In this document: positions 21,754 to 34,434 of the stretch, one piece after another | Layout: each line of letters opens with the position of its first letter | How positions within the stretch are numbered: the first letter of the stretch is position 1 | NCBI GenBank assembly: GCA_023362775.1 | Contig: JALMGJ010000004.1 | Location: 53,841,298-53,905,297 of the forward strand | Direction: 5' to 3' | Source of the DNA: Charina bottae | Taxonomy: Eukaryota; Chordata; Lepidosauria; Squamata; Charinaidae | Length of the DNA stretch: 64,000 bases | Notes under the pieces: generated by a model | What the model was told of the DNA's origin: nothing | What the model saw: the letters and a program-made list of their open reading frames with translations, nothing else | Database searches by the model: none | Translations under genes and position numbers: made by a program

Positions 21754-21906
21754 ATATACTGTGAACTCTTTGGAATGCTGACATCACACCACTGTTTTTC
21801 TCAGTTCTGATTTCACTATGTAGGCATGAGTCTGACCAAACTCCATTGGTTTGAAGAAGTACTCTTACAGCAGATGAATTCCCTTCTTTTCTTCAATATT
21901 ATATTT

Positions 21907-22140
21907 CATGTATAACGGAGAGGTTGCTTTTACTGAAGGACAGACTCTTTGCTCCATGGAATTCATATATATATGAATATGTATGTATGTATGTATGTAT
22001 ATGTATATATATATATATGAATATATATGTATATGTATATATATATGAATATGTGAACATATGAATATATATTCATATATATATGAATTCCATGGAGCAA
22101 AGAGTCTGTCCTTCAGTAAAAGCAGCCTCTCTATTATACA

Positions 22141-22142
<2 letters not shown>
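21907..22142. repeat. Long imperfect palindrome with AT-rich centre
   Basis: The left arm 21907-21980 and right arm 22069-22142 are reverse complements over about 74 bp with three mismatches by eye. Unique sequence such as GACAGACTCTTTGCTCCATG is present in both. The 88-bp spacer is TATATA/GTAT repeat. The palindrome is followed at once by (TA)n and GTAT/GTTT repeats to about 22210. The open frame on the minus strand here is simple repeat. Confidence 0.92.
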
Positions 22143-22192
<50 letters not shown>

Positions 22193-22210
22193 GTTTGTTT
22201 GTTTGTTTGT
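22143..22210 (+). repeat. (TA)n - (GTAT)n - (GTTT)n compound microsatellite
   Basis: About 18 TA units are followed by three to four GTAT and four GTTT units. Confidence 0.95.
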
Positions 22211-22391
22211 TTTATACTTAGCATTTGAAGCTATTAATGAACCCTGTGATTTTTAAAGCATTTTTCTCCAATTTGGCCCCTTACAATTATACTGTTGTTG
22301 TTATTTACAACTCCTGCCTTATTAACATTCACAGTTCCCATCAGGAATAGTTATTTGTCATGCTGGGTGGGAAGTATGGGTACTATAGTCA

Positions 22392-22509
22392 TGCTGGCCA
22401 CATGGCCACAGAAGCGTCTATGGACAATGCTGGCTCCCTCGGCCGAGAATTGGAGATGAGCACCGCCCCCTAGAGCCGGATACGAGTGGAAGGGGAAACC
22501 TTACCTTAC
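22392..22509 (+). mobile_element. Sauria SINE, 3' fragment with TSD
   Basis: Only the last third is present (GGCCACATGGCCACAGAAG, GAGATGAGCACCGCC, CCTAGAGCCGG) and it ends ACCTTACCTTAC. A 9-bp TSD, CTATAGTCA, flanks it (22383-22391 and 22510-22518), so this is a 5'-truncated insertion and not a later deletion. Confidence 0.88.
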
Positions 22510-22519
22510 CTATAGTCAG

Positions 22520-23370
22520 CACTGCTAGAGGATGCCAGCTTGGGAACTGACAGTTCTCTTGCTGATGCTGCCACTCCTTCCTGCAGTGAGGAATTCTCTC
22601 CAATATGGTATTAAAATATTGAGACAGATCTTGATAAATGAGCCTTCAGAACAGAATATAATAATAAACAAGCTCTCTCTCAAAAAAATGGCAAAATTAG
22701 AAAAATAACAAAAGGATTCTCTTACAGTGTTGGCCTTTGTTATAAAACGTTGTTTTGTGGCCAAGCATGCTATAAGTACAGATTTGAAAGCGAAATGTCA
22801 CTTTTGGTATCCAGTAGCAAGAAAATGAAAACTAACATGATCGCTTAGAAGGAGGCAGGCATAATTGGACAGAGTGGGACTGGCTGATCCAGTTGTTAAG
22901 GCACCCTGCCTACCTCAGGGGTTAAGTAGCAGGGCTTTTAAACAGCAGTCAAGCTAGGGATTGGCTCCATTCCACCCCTGCTGTCCACTGTCTTAAATTA
23001 TTCGAAATGTAGTGCCAGATTATCTACCTACGCAGGCAGGCAAGGAAATAGCTAAGTAGGAGAAGGTGAGGACCAACCAGGAGAAGACATAGGCAGAAGG
23101 AAGAGGAAGTTGGCGGGGAAGGAGCTGAACAGTAGCGGACAGGAGGGGAGAAGGAGCAAGCAAGAGAAAGCCACTGGGAGTCTTTCCAATTTGGCAGCCA
23201 TATAAGTCAAATGAATTGGTGGAAATTACCAAGAGAACAAGGAGGAGCACATGTAATAAAGCACCTCTTTAGAAGGGCTTGACCAGCCCTAATGGATGGA
23301 CACAAGTGACTGGTCTTTCTGAGCTGTATGTTGTGATGTGTGGTCAACTGAAGGCCACTGTTAATATTCC
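22520..23370. other. Unassigned sequence
   Basis: No gene was recognised. The GC-richer stretch at about 22860-23300, with an AATAAAGC word at about 23254, could be part of an old LTR or other repeat, but no termini were found. Confidence 0.4.
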
Positions 23371-23384
23371 ATTGGTGGAATATA

Positions 23385-25210
23385 CATTCATTTTAATAAG
23401 AATTTTATTAAGTGTAAGAAAAGGATAAAAACTACAGAAAAACAAAAGAACTACAAAAGAAGAAAACTAAAAAAGTGAGAAACACAAGAAAAAGAATTTT
23501 AAAGATTACAAATAAAGGTGACTTCCAACTTTGAACAGCAAGAATATACAGCAATTTCTGTAATCAGTCTCTTACTCTATATCAAACCAAGATCACATCA
23601 TTTCTATAAATCTTTCCATTAGTACATATACAAGTCACTAATGCAATTTCTCCTTCCCCTTATATAAAGAAAATGTGTATATATATGTATATATACATTT
23701 CTAAATCAACTTCCCTCCCCCAGAAGTCAACATCCATTTAGTTATATCCCTCCTATCACTATTCTCTATATTTCTATCCACTATAATAAAAATCAAATTA
23801 TAAATACATATAAATTGTCTGCTTTTATAATCAATAATACTACAATAATCTTTATTAAACCTAAAAATCAAACAATTATTATTATATCTTATAAATCTCT
23901 AATAAATCTTGCAAATTAAACAAATCTTAAAATAACTTCAATATATCTTAATCCAAATCATTAAAAGAAAGCAAAATCATCATAACCTCATTATCAATCC
24001 AATTATACATTCTTGAATTTTTACCCTACTTCAAAATAAACTAAGACAGTTACATATCTCCCAATTATGCCCAAGGCATTTTTCTTGTGGAAATCAAAAG
24101 GTCCAACTGCCCCCCTAAAAAATTCAAACCTCTAAGTAAAAAAGCTCCCACATAACGTATTTTTCTTTCTCATAACAATCCTTCAGAAAGACATAACATT
24201 TCCCCAGAAAAACAAAACTCTTTATAATCTGCAGTTCAGACTGTCGTTGTAACCCCTTCAGTTCCAAGATGTAGTCTTCGCCTGGCATAGCTTCAACATC
24301 ACCGACCACAAAACTATCTTCCTCTTTGCCAAAATCTTCATGTTCCTCTAAACCATCTTCAGCCAGATTACATAGTTTAAAAATAATCTCTTCCCCAATA
24401 TCCCGTATATTCTGCAGAATAACTTGACTGTACTCTGAAAGAATCTATTTAAAGGACTGCTTATACTCATAACAAAACTCCAAAAAGATCTCTTTAAAAT
24501 CTTCCATTTTTCAGGCAGTAGATTATGACGCCTCCTAGCTGCTTAACTCACAGTAGATAGGAGTTAACAAGTTAATAAATTGATACAAAGTTTCCACATG
24601 AAATTGAATCAGTACTAACAAGCAGATCTCAAGAAAAGTGAACAGAAAACTAAGAATTAAAAACGAGAAATCCAACATGTCAGAGAATATTCAATCTTTC
24701 AAATTCAGTACAGAAATAATAACAGGAAGGCAATTATTTATTCTTAATCTTCCTTAATCCTTAAATGGGAAAGCAAGCCAAAACTTAAAAAGATTTTTAA
24801 AAGTAATCCAGAAATAATGATATGCACCAAGAGAGTCCATTTCTTCTTATTGTAGAAAGCCTCTCTTAGGGTTCAAAACTTAAAAAATATAACTTGGATA
24901 TTTTAGAAATGAGAAGGCAGGATTTACTGTCCCTTTAAAAGGGGCTGCAGTGTGGCTTGGAAATGGTGAAATCCCAGCCTCCCGGCGAAGTCTTTACCCG
25001 TTGATTGTGCACTGTGTCCACGATTTTCTGGCTACAACTCGCTGTCTGGAGGAAGAATGGGTCAATTCCAAGCTTTTTCCTTAATCTGGAAAAAAGCTCT
25101 GGGCTACAGGAGAAACCAACCTCAGCCCGAAAAAACTGCCATGAAGCCAGTTCTGCCCACAGATCTTGCGGGCACAGCTGCTCAGTCCACCATATTCTCA
25201 CCAGAAGTCC
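23385..25210 (-). mobile_element. Non-autonomous L1-like element, copy A
   Basis: The insertion of about 1.83 kb is bounded by a 12-bp TSD, TGGTGGAATATA (23373-23384 and 25211-25222). On the minus strand it starts GGACTTCTGG, has a GC-richer 5' leader with a CCTTTTAAAGGGACAG block, a short ORF1-like frame, an AT-rich 3' half and a 3' UTR with GTTGGAAGTCAC, and ends AATAAAATTCTTATTAAAA. Copy B at 43437-45043 has the same order, and the 3' UTR block also occurs in the L1 fragment at 48427-49029. No reverse transcriptase motif was found, so it must have relied on an L1. Confidence 0.8.
24124..24507 (-). pseudogene. Short ORF1-like frame of the non-autonomous L1-like element
   Basis: The frame starts with an ATG at 24507-24505 and continues 128 codons to a stop at 24124, with one internal TAG after about 20 codons. 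The product is acidic and helix-prone (MEDFKEIFLEF, NIRDIGEEIIFKLC, LELKGLQRQSELQIIKSF), as expected for the coiled-coil start of an L1 ORF1. Copy B has a related start (EILKEIFEEW, minus strand near 44300). The RRM and C-terminal domains of a complete ORF1 are not visible. The function is inferred from context only. Confidence 0.5.
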
Positions 25211-25224
25211 TGGTGGAATATAAA

Positions 25225-26420
25225 TTCTGAGACAAGTATGAAGATAATGATTGCTTAAATGTCTTACCCTTTTTGTCTGGGGTATGATTGCAGGGATTTC
25301 TAATTAAAACTGCAAGGTTATAATTTTTTTTTATTAAAAAAGGCTTTTCACTATTTAAAAAATGCAGTTTAGTAATTGAAAGGTAGAAGAAACACCTAAA
25401 AGAACCTGGAGAGAGCACTTTAAAACTATTCTTTAAAACTATACCATGTTGGTTGTCATGTTAGTATTGTATCCCATTGTTGTAGATGTCGTGCCATGTG
25501 GAGACCATCAACTTGAGAAAGGCCAGTAGTGTATACGTGAACACATCCATTACAGCCCAAAGAAATTATACACAATTAGCAGAATAATAAATAGTAGGTC
25601 CAGTGCTTTCCCATAAACAGCCATCCTTTAATCACAGGCAGGAAGCCAATCGGAAACTTGAAACATAAGCAAAGGTCAAAAGTTAAAGGTCTCCTCCGTA
25701 ATAGTTGAATTAATAGGCCAAGTAAGGTTGAAGGCAGTGGTTAGAAACAGCTGTCTCCCAGCTATGAGAGGAGCTAGAGAGATCAAAGGCAGCTGCTTTA
25801 CAGCTGGTGGTTTCATGAAAGTCCTGAGGCAATCAAGATAAGTTAAATACTAGTAAAAGTTCTACAATCTTCATAGTTGCCTTCCAGAGAAATAATAGCT
25901 CACCAGAGTGGGGAGGTTGTTTAGGAAACATAAATCCAAATGACTTTATATGGATCATACATTTTGTTACGGTACTTGCTTTAAGGTCAAACTGCATATT
26001 ATTGCTTAACTAAATGTAGGTGTGAGGAAGGTGAAATAATTTGACTGGGGAGGAAGGATGGAAATCCAGGAGGGGGTATGCCTTATCTAGACTCTTGCCC
26101 TGATCTAAATTACACACTTCCTATATTTCCTATGCAAAGCAAATAATTTGAGAAAAGAGATTTCGATCAGGAAAATGGTATGAAGAAAAAACTACGCATC
26201 ATTCTTATCCGCCTCTCCATGATGTTGAATTTAGTTAAATTTCCTACTGTGGAAAACTGAAAATAGACATGTATCATCAACTGTTGATTCAAAATTAGCT
26301 TATAATCTACATTTACAGTATGTTAACATACATTTCCAGAAAGGGATTGCAATGGCAAACACATGCTTTTATCTTTTTAATGCTACTTATGAAGAAGTAA
26401 TTTTTTTAAGTTCTTGCCTT
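25225..26420. other. Unassigned AT-rich sequence
   Basis: No gene or element was recognised. Confidence 0.5.
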
Positions 26421-26427
26421 GGGTTAT

Positions 26428-26466
26428 CAGATCTGGGCTGCAGAAATTTTTTGCAGCCCAGATCTG
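26428..26466. repeat. Perfect hairpin, 15-bp arms
   Basis: CAGATCTGGGCTGCA and its reverse complement are separated by 9 nt. It is not followed by a T-run and no terminator or RNA gene role is apparent. Confidence 0.9.
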
Positions 26467-26689
26467 GTAGCACAACTTTTGTTGCCTTTGAGCTTCAAGA
26501 GCTGAATTGTGAAGAAGAAAATATTCTTAAGTCCTTGAAGTGGGGTGCTATCTGGGATACTCTGAAAATACCCTCCTCCTGGAAATACCCTCCTCCTTTC
26601 TGTGCTAGTCCCCTAACTAGAAATGGCTCCATCTGATTAAAATAAAAAGCTATTGAAGAAACGCTACTCAAAGAATTATGATTATAGCA

Positions 26690-28640
26690 TTACAGCTAAG
26701 GTTCTGCTGCCTAAGTTACAGGCTGAGTCTGCACCTTCATGTCCATTTCACCTACAGAAGCCAACTAGAAGAGTAATCTTATTACAGTTATGATGGAACA
26801 ATGTAACAACAAAACGATGTTGGCAGAGGGCTGTCATGACCTTTATTATGTCCACACCAGCCCCCTTTCATTTTTATGGGGATTTCATTCACTCCAGGAG
26901 CTTTCCTATTTGCCAGTCATTTCAGGGCCCATATAACTTCCACCTCAAGCGCCCTTGGCTCCTTTTCACCTGCTTGTCTCTCAAATACAGTTGTGCAGGT
27001 TTTCCATGTACTTCCAGATTTTTTTTTTACATTGTGTTCCATTGTTAACTTCTTTCTTGTTCCTTATGACATTGAAACAGGATTGGAACGGTCACATGAT
27101 GTTTCTGTTTTTCTTAAATAGATTCCTTGTTCTTTCCATTCTGGTTATCCCCTCTGAGGTTCATGATCTTTATGATCTAAATCCAGTAACTTACAACACA
27201 AGCCACGAGGGATATGTGTAGCTCTTTATTAGATCAGTATCATGCTCCATTAAAACCACGAATGGGTTCTACTTCCTCCTGCTCCCTCCTTTAAGCATTC
27301 CTTCCTCCCTTTCTGTCCCGCCCCTTCCTCTCAGCTTCTTCAATGGCTTTCGTCTGGCCTTGTGTCTGCCAGCGCTGACAGTTCTTTTGTCACTGGCTTC
27401 TCTTGTTTTCTGCATCGGATGGGTACGTTGCTGTTTGTTTTCTTGGGGCTTCTGTTTCCCTCCAGTCTTCTGTCCCTCTTCTGTCTCTCCTCCTTCCTTC
27501 ATTCTCAACCCTGTGTAAGGTTGGAGCACCCAGTTGCAATTAGCCATTGCTTCTGGGTTTTCCATCCTTACATCCCCTTCTACTTGTCTGTACTCTGAAT
27601 TCAGATGTACTACTTAAGTTATCTAGTTTTTCCCAGATATCCTCTGGCTTTTGACAGTCTTCTTTCTTTAACTATTTTGGTCTAGTGGTTAAGGCGCTGG
27701 GCTAGAAACCAGGAGTCTGTGAGTTCTAGTCCCGCCTGAGGCATGAAAGCCGGCTGGGTGACCTTGGGCCAGTCACTCTCTCTCAGCCCAACCCACATCA
27801 CAGGGTTATTGTTGTGGGGAAAATAGGAGGAGGAAGGAGTATTAGGTATGTTCACTGCCTTGAGTTACTTATAAAAATAATAAAGGCGGGATGAAAATAA
27901 AATAAATAATAATAAATATTTCTATGGCTTTGTTTGATAGCTTGTGTGTTCTTCATTTTTTTTCTGGCTCTTGTCATGTGCTTTCCAGCTTCCTCTTTTA
28001 CAATAATTTTAGCTTCTTCCCACAATTCCTTGGGTTTTCTGTCCACTAGGTATAGGTCTTTGAATAGGTCTTTGAAACCTCAATTTTATATTCTCTGAAA
28101 TAGGTTCTAGGTTATATCTCATTGGGATGGGATATTTTCTAGTCTTTTTCAGTCTGACTTGTATTTCTGTGATTAGTAGCCCTTCGTAGCCCTGATCCAC
28201 AGTGAGCCCACAGCAGTGTTTTGCAATTCAATGTAGAATTTTTCCATCTGTTGCTACATAAGATGTTTGGAGACATCCAGCTGTAGACATCCAGCTGTCT
28301 TGTGTGTTGAGATAATGTATTAGTGAGCCACAACCCATTTTCTGTACAGAAATCTATCATCCTGCATAATTAAGGTTTCCTAGTCCACATTTACCAGTTG
28401 TTTTCCATACAGGTTCCTCTCCAACCTTTGCATTAAAATCACCAATTATTAAAATATCCTTCTTTGGTGCTTGATCTTGTTACATTCTTCCATAGAATTC
28501 ATCAACAACTTCTTCAGCATCCATCATGGGTACATATACCTGTATAATCATGAAATTAATCATGAAATTAAAGTAGCCATCCTTGAATCCTAATGAACAT
28601 TAGGGTTTCCATAGGATAATATACTGCATTTAAAATTGGG
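26690..28640 (-). pseudogene. RTE/Bov-B LINE remnant (endonuclease and start of reverse transcriptase)
   Basis: On the minus strand, 28452-28384 encodes IIGDFNAKVGEEPVWKTTGK, the GDFNA motif of an apurinic-type endonuclease in the form seen in RTE/Bov-B LINEs. Further downstream, 28360-28140 gives MIDFCTENGLWLTNTLSQH and YSWMSP pieces. Closer to 26900, NEIPIKM and LANRKAPG-like pieces fit the region before the reverse transcriptase palm. Stops and frameshifts are common, so the copy is old. A tRNA-derived SINE splits it at 27674-27917. Bov-B is the likely partner of Sauria SINEs. Confidence 0.75.
27674..27917 (+). mobile_element. tRNA-derived SINE with L2-like (ATAAA)n tail
   Basis: The head has GTCTAGTGGTTAAGGCGCTGG (A box) and GAGTTCTAGTCCCGCC (B box). 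The body has GGGTGACCTTGGGCCAGTCA and CACAGGGTTATTGTTGTGGG. The end is CTGCCTTGAGTTACTTATAA, AATAATAAAGGCGGGATG and AAAATAAATAATAATAAAT. It is almost the same as the SINE at 52901-53150. It lies inside the Bov-B remnant. Confidence 0.9.
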
Positions 28641-28676
28641 GTGCGGGTGTAAAACATGTGCTTTGTTTTTACAATT

Positions 28677-28686
28677 TCTCTCTCTT

Positions 28687-28753
<67 letters not shown>

Positions 28754-28754
28754 G
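28677..28754 (+). repeat. (CT)n/(CTTT)n microsatellite
   Basis: A CT stretch grades into about 12 CTTT units. Confidence 0.95.
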
Positions 28755-28759
28755 CCATT

Positions 28760-31700
28760 TCTGCAGTATATTTAAAATGTCACACCTTTAAATATTAAAC
28801 ATATTTTGCATTTTTAATTGTTGTGATTCACTTTGATTGTTAACACAAACAGGGAAGTACAGTATTAATTCAGTAGTAATAATTAGATAACGTAAGTGTA
28901 GTGCCCCATTAACTGGGGCTGCAGTTAGTGTTGGAGGGGGAGTAGATAGAAAGGTAGAAACTGAATAGTCTATAACACACATATATGCCCACACACCGAG
29001 TCCATGTGCTGGGAATTTCCCTTTATCCTAGGCTTTTTTAAAATGGTTTTCTTTAGTGTAAACCTACTAACTGCTAACATGCATTATATATTCATGTATT
29101 TCCCATGACCAAATAGTTAAAAACTGTAGTACTGTACCAATTTTTGGTAATCATGCTATTGAAAGTCAGCAGCATATTTGGAGTGGTCTCTGAGTAATTT
29201 GGGGATCAGACATAGCCTGCCCATAACTAATTTTTCAACACCCAATTTGTAACCTCCAGCTGGAAGTTTTCTGTTTAGTGAAAAGATCTTTGCCAAATGC
29301 CTTGTTGTCTGGTTTGTTTGAATCTCTAGTCAGTAGGCTACACTCTACCAACCAATAACATTTTACTGCAAATAGGTTTGATGTAAGTACTTAAAAAGGC
29401 TCTAGGGCTGCTGTGTTTTGCATCTTCAATAAAAAAAAGATTACCCTCCCCACCTCCCACTCAGTCCATTATGCTACCCAGAACATCCAATGTGCAGCAA
29501 ATTAGCAGTCCTCCCCATTCCACCTCGGCCTTATCATACTTGTAGAAGGAAAGATGTCATGCCTACCAAGGCATATGCACAGGCTTTCTTTCTGCACAGA
29601 TGGCATTTGAACAATGAAGGTGGGGCAGCGGGAGGATTTAATACCTGAACAGGGCTATATAGATGACAGGAAGCAATAATTAAGGTGAGACAAGAGATGG
29701 AGGAAAATACAGAAACAATGGACAATGCAGGACATCTCCCTCTGTGAGATCACCTGTATGGATTAGTGAAGCCAAGCGTTGTACACTCGAGTTCTGGAAT
29801 GACTAAGGAAGAGTGGAATCTACAGGGAGATCTATGATGAACCAAAAGAATTACCTTTACCTTTCACCCTCACTGCACCTTCTTAATGGGGGGACTAATT
29901 CTAACCAGTCATTTCTTCCCTCATGCCTTCTGTAGTGGAAGAAGCCCCTGGCCATGCTTGCAATCTGTAATCCAAAGAGACTTTAAGTGATTTTGGTTTC
30001 TGCTTTATGTAATCCCAGACGTCAGCACAAGAAATTTCAACAATTAATTTACACTGATCGAAATTGCTTACATTATCTCAGTTTGATGATGATCTCATCT
30101 GTTTGGCCAACTATTGCTTGGTACAAAGAACACATGCTTCATATAATTGTCCCTAATGGCTGGATTTATATTTGATAAGTTCCTTCGTGTTACACTATTA
30201 AATTTACATTTACAGTATCCCTGCTTTAATTTCACTGAGTTCATGATTCCCACCTTCTTGCATTATCCTTACATCAATCATCTAGCATAGACTGACTAGA
30301 TAAATGCTAACTGGCTGAGGTTGATGTCAGACTGGATACTAGAACTTGAGCTTTTCTAGTCCAACTCTCTAACAACTGCACCAAATTTTCATCAGTACAC
30401 ATACACACATACACACCAACTCTTCTAGTCCAACAACTGTTTTTGGAATGGGATAAAGACTATTGAATGAAAAAGTGGTAGCATGCCTATTACATACAGT
30501 ACCTTAGCTTTCTTCAACCAATCAAAACCCCTAGATAACATCATCCTCTACCAGCAGATTAATGCCTTGCTTGTTGAAGATGATGGATTTGTAGTATGCT
30601 ATCACTGGAGTACACCCACTTCAGAAAGTATAGCTGAACAGAATCTCTAACACAAAATGTGAATTGAAATGCTGGGCTTATCGCTTGGTCTTGATCCAAA
30701 GGGACATTTTTTCTTAATCTGTAGATACGGCTCAGGACAAGAGAGTACATTGGAAACTAATTTTTCCCATTCACTCAAATTTATTTATCCATCCATTTAT
30801 TTTTATTTGATCACAGAATTTGTAACAAAACAAGTCAGTGTTAAGATTCACGTTCTCATTCGCATAGAATCAGTATCTGTAGAAATTGTAGTTGATCACA
30901 TACTTTCTGGTAATCTTTCACAGTAGTCTCACCCTCAACCCTATCTCTTTCTAATTGGTTATTTATCATTTGTACATCAAAATGTAAGAATGCACCAAGA
31001 AAATTGAAGCAAGACAGAATGCAAAGGATGTCTCTAAGTAGTATCATTTTCAAGTAATTGTGGCTTTGAAAAGGAAACATTTAGATATCATTTACTCCAC
31101 TGACCTGCTCTCATAAAGAGAACAGCTAATGAAAGACCCCTTTGTGTGTTAATACAGTAAGTACAGACTACTAAAAGATTTTATGACATAACCGTAAAAA
31201 GATCTTGTAGACCAAAACGGATCTTGCTATAACTATTTTCTGCTGCATAGCTGGGAGCACCTGTTTTGTCACAATGTCTTTTAAAAGGCTATTATCTACT
31301 TATTCTTTTATTTGCACCCCAAGGGACTTCTTGTAATGATGTGCTGCATTCTATTCATTTGTACATATGAAAAACTATTACAAATTTCCAAATCATTAGT
31401 TGTATAGATACTTAAAATACGGTGAATGAGACTGCTCTGTTTATTTCACAAAATGAGATAGACATAAATATAAAGAAAGCCTTTGCCTCAGCTAGAGAAA
31501 AAAGAGGCATCTGTGAGTGTTGTGAGTATTAAAAGTTATACCTGAAGGACTATAGCTTATTGGAACTAACACACACCTTTTTGAGTGTTAGCCTCAGTGA
31601 GTACTTATTTTTATAGTGAATTGGTCCCTTTGTGGGATCAATGATATCAAGGTGGTAAAAAGTATGGACAACCAGTTAGCCCATTCTGTTTCTCTTTGCT

Positions 31701-32455
31701 GCCATCCACTGGTCATCTGGAGTTTTGCAGTCCAGGGATGGTAAACCTAGTGGAATAGAAAACAAGGGCATCAAGTTAGGCAGGGTTTGTAGAACACTTG
31801 GAAGTTGAGAACAGCATGTGATGGAATTCTCAGGATGGGAATCCAGTCTCTGTGACAATTAAACAATAAAAAGAAAAGAGTTTATAGGAGTCTTCCCCTC
31901 CATAATTCCAGTCACTCTCACACAGCACGATCAATGATCATGCTTCACTAGGACGAGCCTAACACATCTCGAGGGCACTAGGTGGGAGACAGCTGGATTT
32001 TATCATTTATACTATATAGAAACAGAAGATGTCTGCCTTTTATATTTTCCACTGTTCTAGTGTACTTTGTAAGGCTGTTTTCACCCTCAGTAAGTACGTT
32101 CTGAAGCATGTTGCTTTCCTGTTTGTATTTATTTGTTTTGACAATTTTGCCAACATGAAATGTTTGTGTTTGACTTTCTAAGCATTTAGTAAAACTTGAT
32201 ATGTAATTGAAATGTACAAACTACAGCCAAGAGGAAAAGATTGCACAATTTAGTTCAAGACTGTATAAATAAGTAATGAAATTGGTAGCCAAAGCAAATT
32301 TCAAAAATTGGCTATGCATTTTGTGTTTCATAAATTACTCTTGACTTTTTTAGAAAAATTCCACAAATACAGATTAATAAAATTTTAACTTAAGGCAAAA
32401 ACTCTTCCTTAGCTATTGGGGGAAAGTTTTTTGTCAGTTAAACATAGTTCCTGGG
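28760..32455. other. Unassigned AT-rich sequence
   Basis: About 3.7 kb with no recognised gene. An isolated ACCTTTACCTTT word at about 29850 recalls a Sauria SINE tail, but no SINE body precedes it. Small open frames (for example 29987-30175 and 30669-30926) have no domain. Confidence 0.5.
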
Positions 32456-32463
32456 TTTCCTAT

Positions 32464-32723
32464 TGTAATGATATGTGGGAATGGCCTTGAGGACGAGGGG
32501 AAGAGATGCTGCCTAGGAACAATCAGATAAACGAGGGAGGAGCCCGCAGCAGCTTAAGGATCAGTGAAAGAAACTTAGGAAGGATCTGCCCTAATTGATC
32601 AGGCTGTAAATGGTGGGAGAGTTGTACTTCCAGACTTGCAAGATACTGTTAATATAGCCTTACAATAAAGTAGAATTAGCTCATCTGGTCCTGTTTCCTG
32701 TCTGGTTACCTGGGAGGCTGACA
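32464..32723 (+). mobile_element. Solo LTR, family with 61262-61535
   Basis: It starts TGTAATG and ends GCTGACA, with flanks CCTAT and CATAT (4 of 5 bases equal). The 3' third shares GACTTGCAAGAT, CTGTT, TATAGCC and an AATAAA signal (about 32664) with the copy at 61262-61535, in the same order. No internal coding sequence is present. The family may be gypsy-like or retroviral; an LTR alone does not tell. Confidence 0.65.
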
Positions 32724-32741
32724 CATATGGACAGAAAGGCT

Positions 32742-32772
32742 GGATGATGGTGATGATGATGATGATGATGAT
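32742..32772 (+). repeat. (GAT)n microsatellite
   Basis: About nine GAT units. Confidence 0.9.
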
Positions 32773-32774
32773 AA

Positions 32775-34430
32775 TTTGTCACATATTGCACTAAGTCATG
32801 GTTTGTTTAATCATGGTTAGCTGAATAAGCTAAAATAATCTGGTTAGAATAATACATTAGGGATGTGAAAAGTGTTGAAAGGGGCACTTGAGTCCTCTTG
32901 AAGGCACAATTCCAAGGGCATGACATTTCTATTGGGGCTGCCAGTGAAAGTAGCATATACTGTATATACACACATGCAGAAACCATCTAGGAAAGCTCTT
33001 GAAGAATTTCTAATCATTGTAGGATAACATTCACAGAATCATCAGACAGGCAACTGCAAAGATGGAACATCAATAGATATTTTATATCAGTTCCTCTACT
33101 GGAAGGACATGTCTACGGGAGGCATAGTTCAGCCACAGGTTTTATACCATTGATTAGTCACTAAAGTAGAATGGAATTTAATGGTGATTCTGCATTCTGC
33201 CTGCAAGCCATAGGCCTCTTGATCCGATCCTGAAGATTGCTCTGTTGTAACACATATTGTCTGTTGAAAATTTGAATCATTTTCAGGAGATTGCAGCTCT
33301 TGCACCAGATATATTTATTTATTGTTCAACTAAAAGTATAAGAGGTATGCCCTGAAAAGTAAAACTTAAAGACAGCATGCTTGCACATATTTCTGATCAT
33401 TTAAATTGTCATATTTATGCTTTTTTTCCTATAATGTACTAGGATTTCCTGGTTTAACAGAGTGTCTTTAACCAGTAGAGGGCACTTCTTTTCATTTTGA
33501 TACAGCATAGGTATTTGATTAGGTTTTCTATCTTTTAATACTTAAAACAGCCAAACATTATTTATGCTCAAACTGGCTTTTTTGTTTGTTTTAATTTTCC
33601 AAATGAAATAATAGAATTTTCCTTACAATATTGTAGAAGTTGAAACAAAATACTATCTTACAATTTGATGGAAACGGATCACTTTTTGAAAATCTGGAGG
33701 TATGAAATATTTCCCTTGATGTAAATGTAAATGTACACAGTATGTAAAGAGAACAAACTAAGAAGAAATGGGCTTTTCCTGTTTTCTGCTTTAAAAAGGA
33801 AGGCAAGCGGGAAAAGCCTACATTTGATGGTTATTTTTAAAGATCGGTTCCACATTTCACAGTAGTTTTCAGATGGCTGTCAACATTGTGAGATTGTTTT
33901 TTCTCACTTACGAGTTGATGGAAGCAATGCCAAAAAGCAAAAATGAACATATTTACTATACAATCCTGCACAGCAAGATGAATTGGGCTGTGGAATACAG
34001 TTTTGTTATTATCATGCAGAAGACTGGAAAGAATAATTTTAATGACCGCTTTTCATCTCTAGGAGCATTTGGTTAAATTAACTGCTGATTGTGTGAAAGC
34101 TTTTAATGACAGCAGCTACTAGAGGAACTGGGTAGCCTTGAGATAATTAAGGAGCTTTAGGCTTCCCGAGACTGTTTCTTTCTCTATATATGCTTCCTTG
34201 GTGACCTGTCTCACTTTCCATGTCCTGTATCTGTCATTCCCCCCCCCTTTTTTTTTTTACATTCACTAAGCTTTTGTGTACCACTGGCTTAATCTATCCT
34301 TCAGTTTTTTTCTCATTAGAATTGTTTGCAGGAGTGTCCCCAGAGTACAGTTAAAGAAGTCAAGATGGTGGCAACAATGGTGTAAACAATGCTCCACCTG
34401 CTTTTTATGGACACTGCACACAAGATGCAC
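32775..34430. other. Unassigned AT-rich sequence
   Basis: No gene or element was recognised. A C-run/T-run junction lies at about 34238-34258. Confidence 0.5.
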
Positions 34431-34434
34431 ATAA

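Noticed and set aside
22860..23300. Old LTR with AATAAA
   Set aside because: No terminal dinucleotides with matching flanks could be defined.
28677..28754. CRISPR-like or regulatory array
   Set aside because: It is a simple CTTT microsatellite.
29845..29862. Sauria SINE tail
   Set aside because: Only the ACCTTTACCTTT word is there and no body precedes it.
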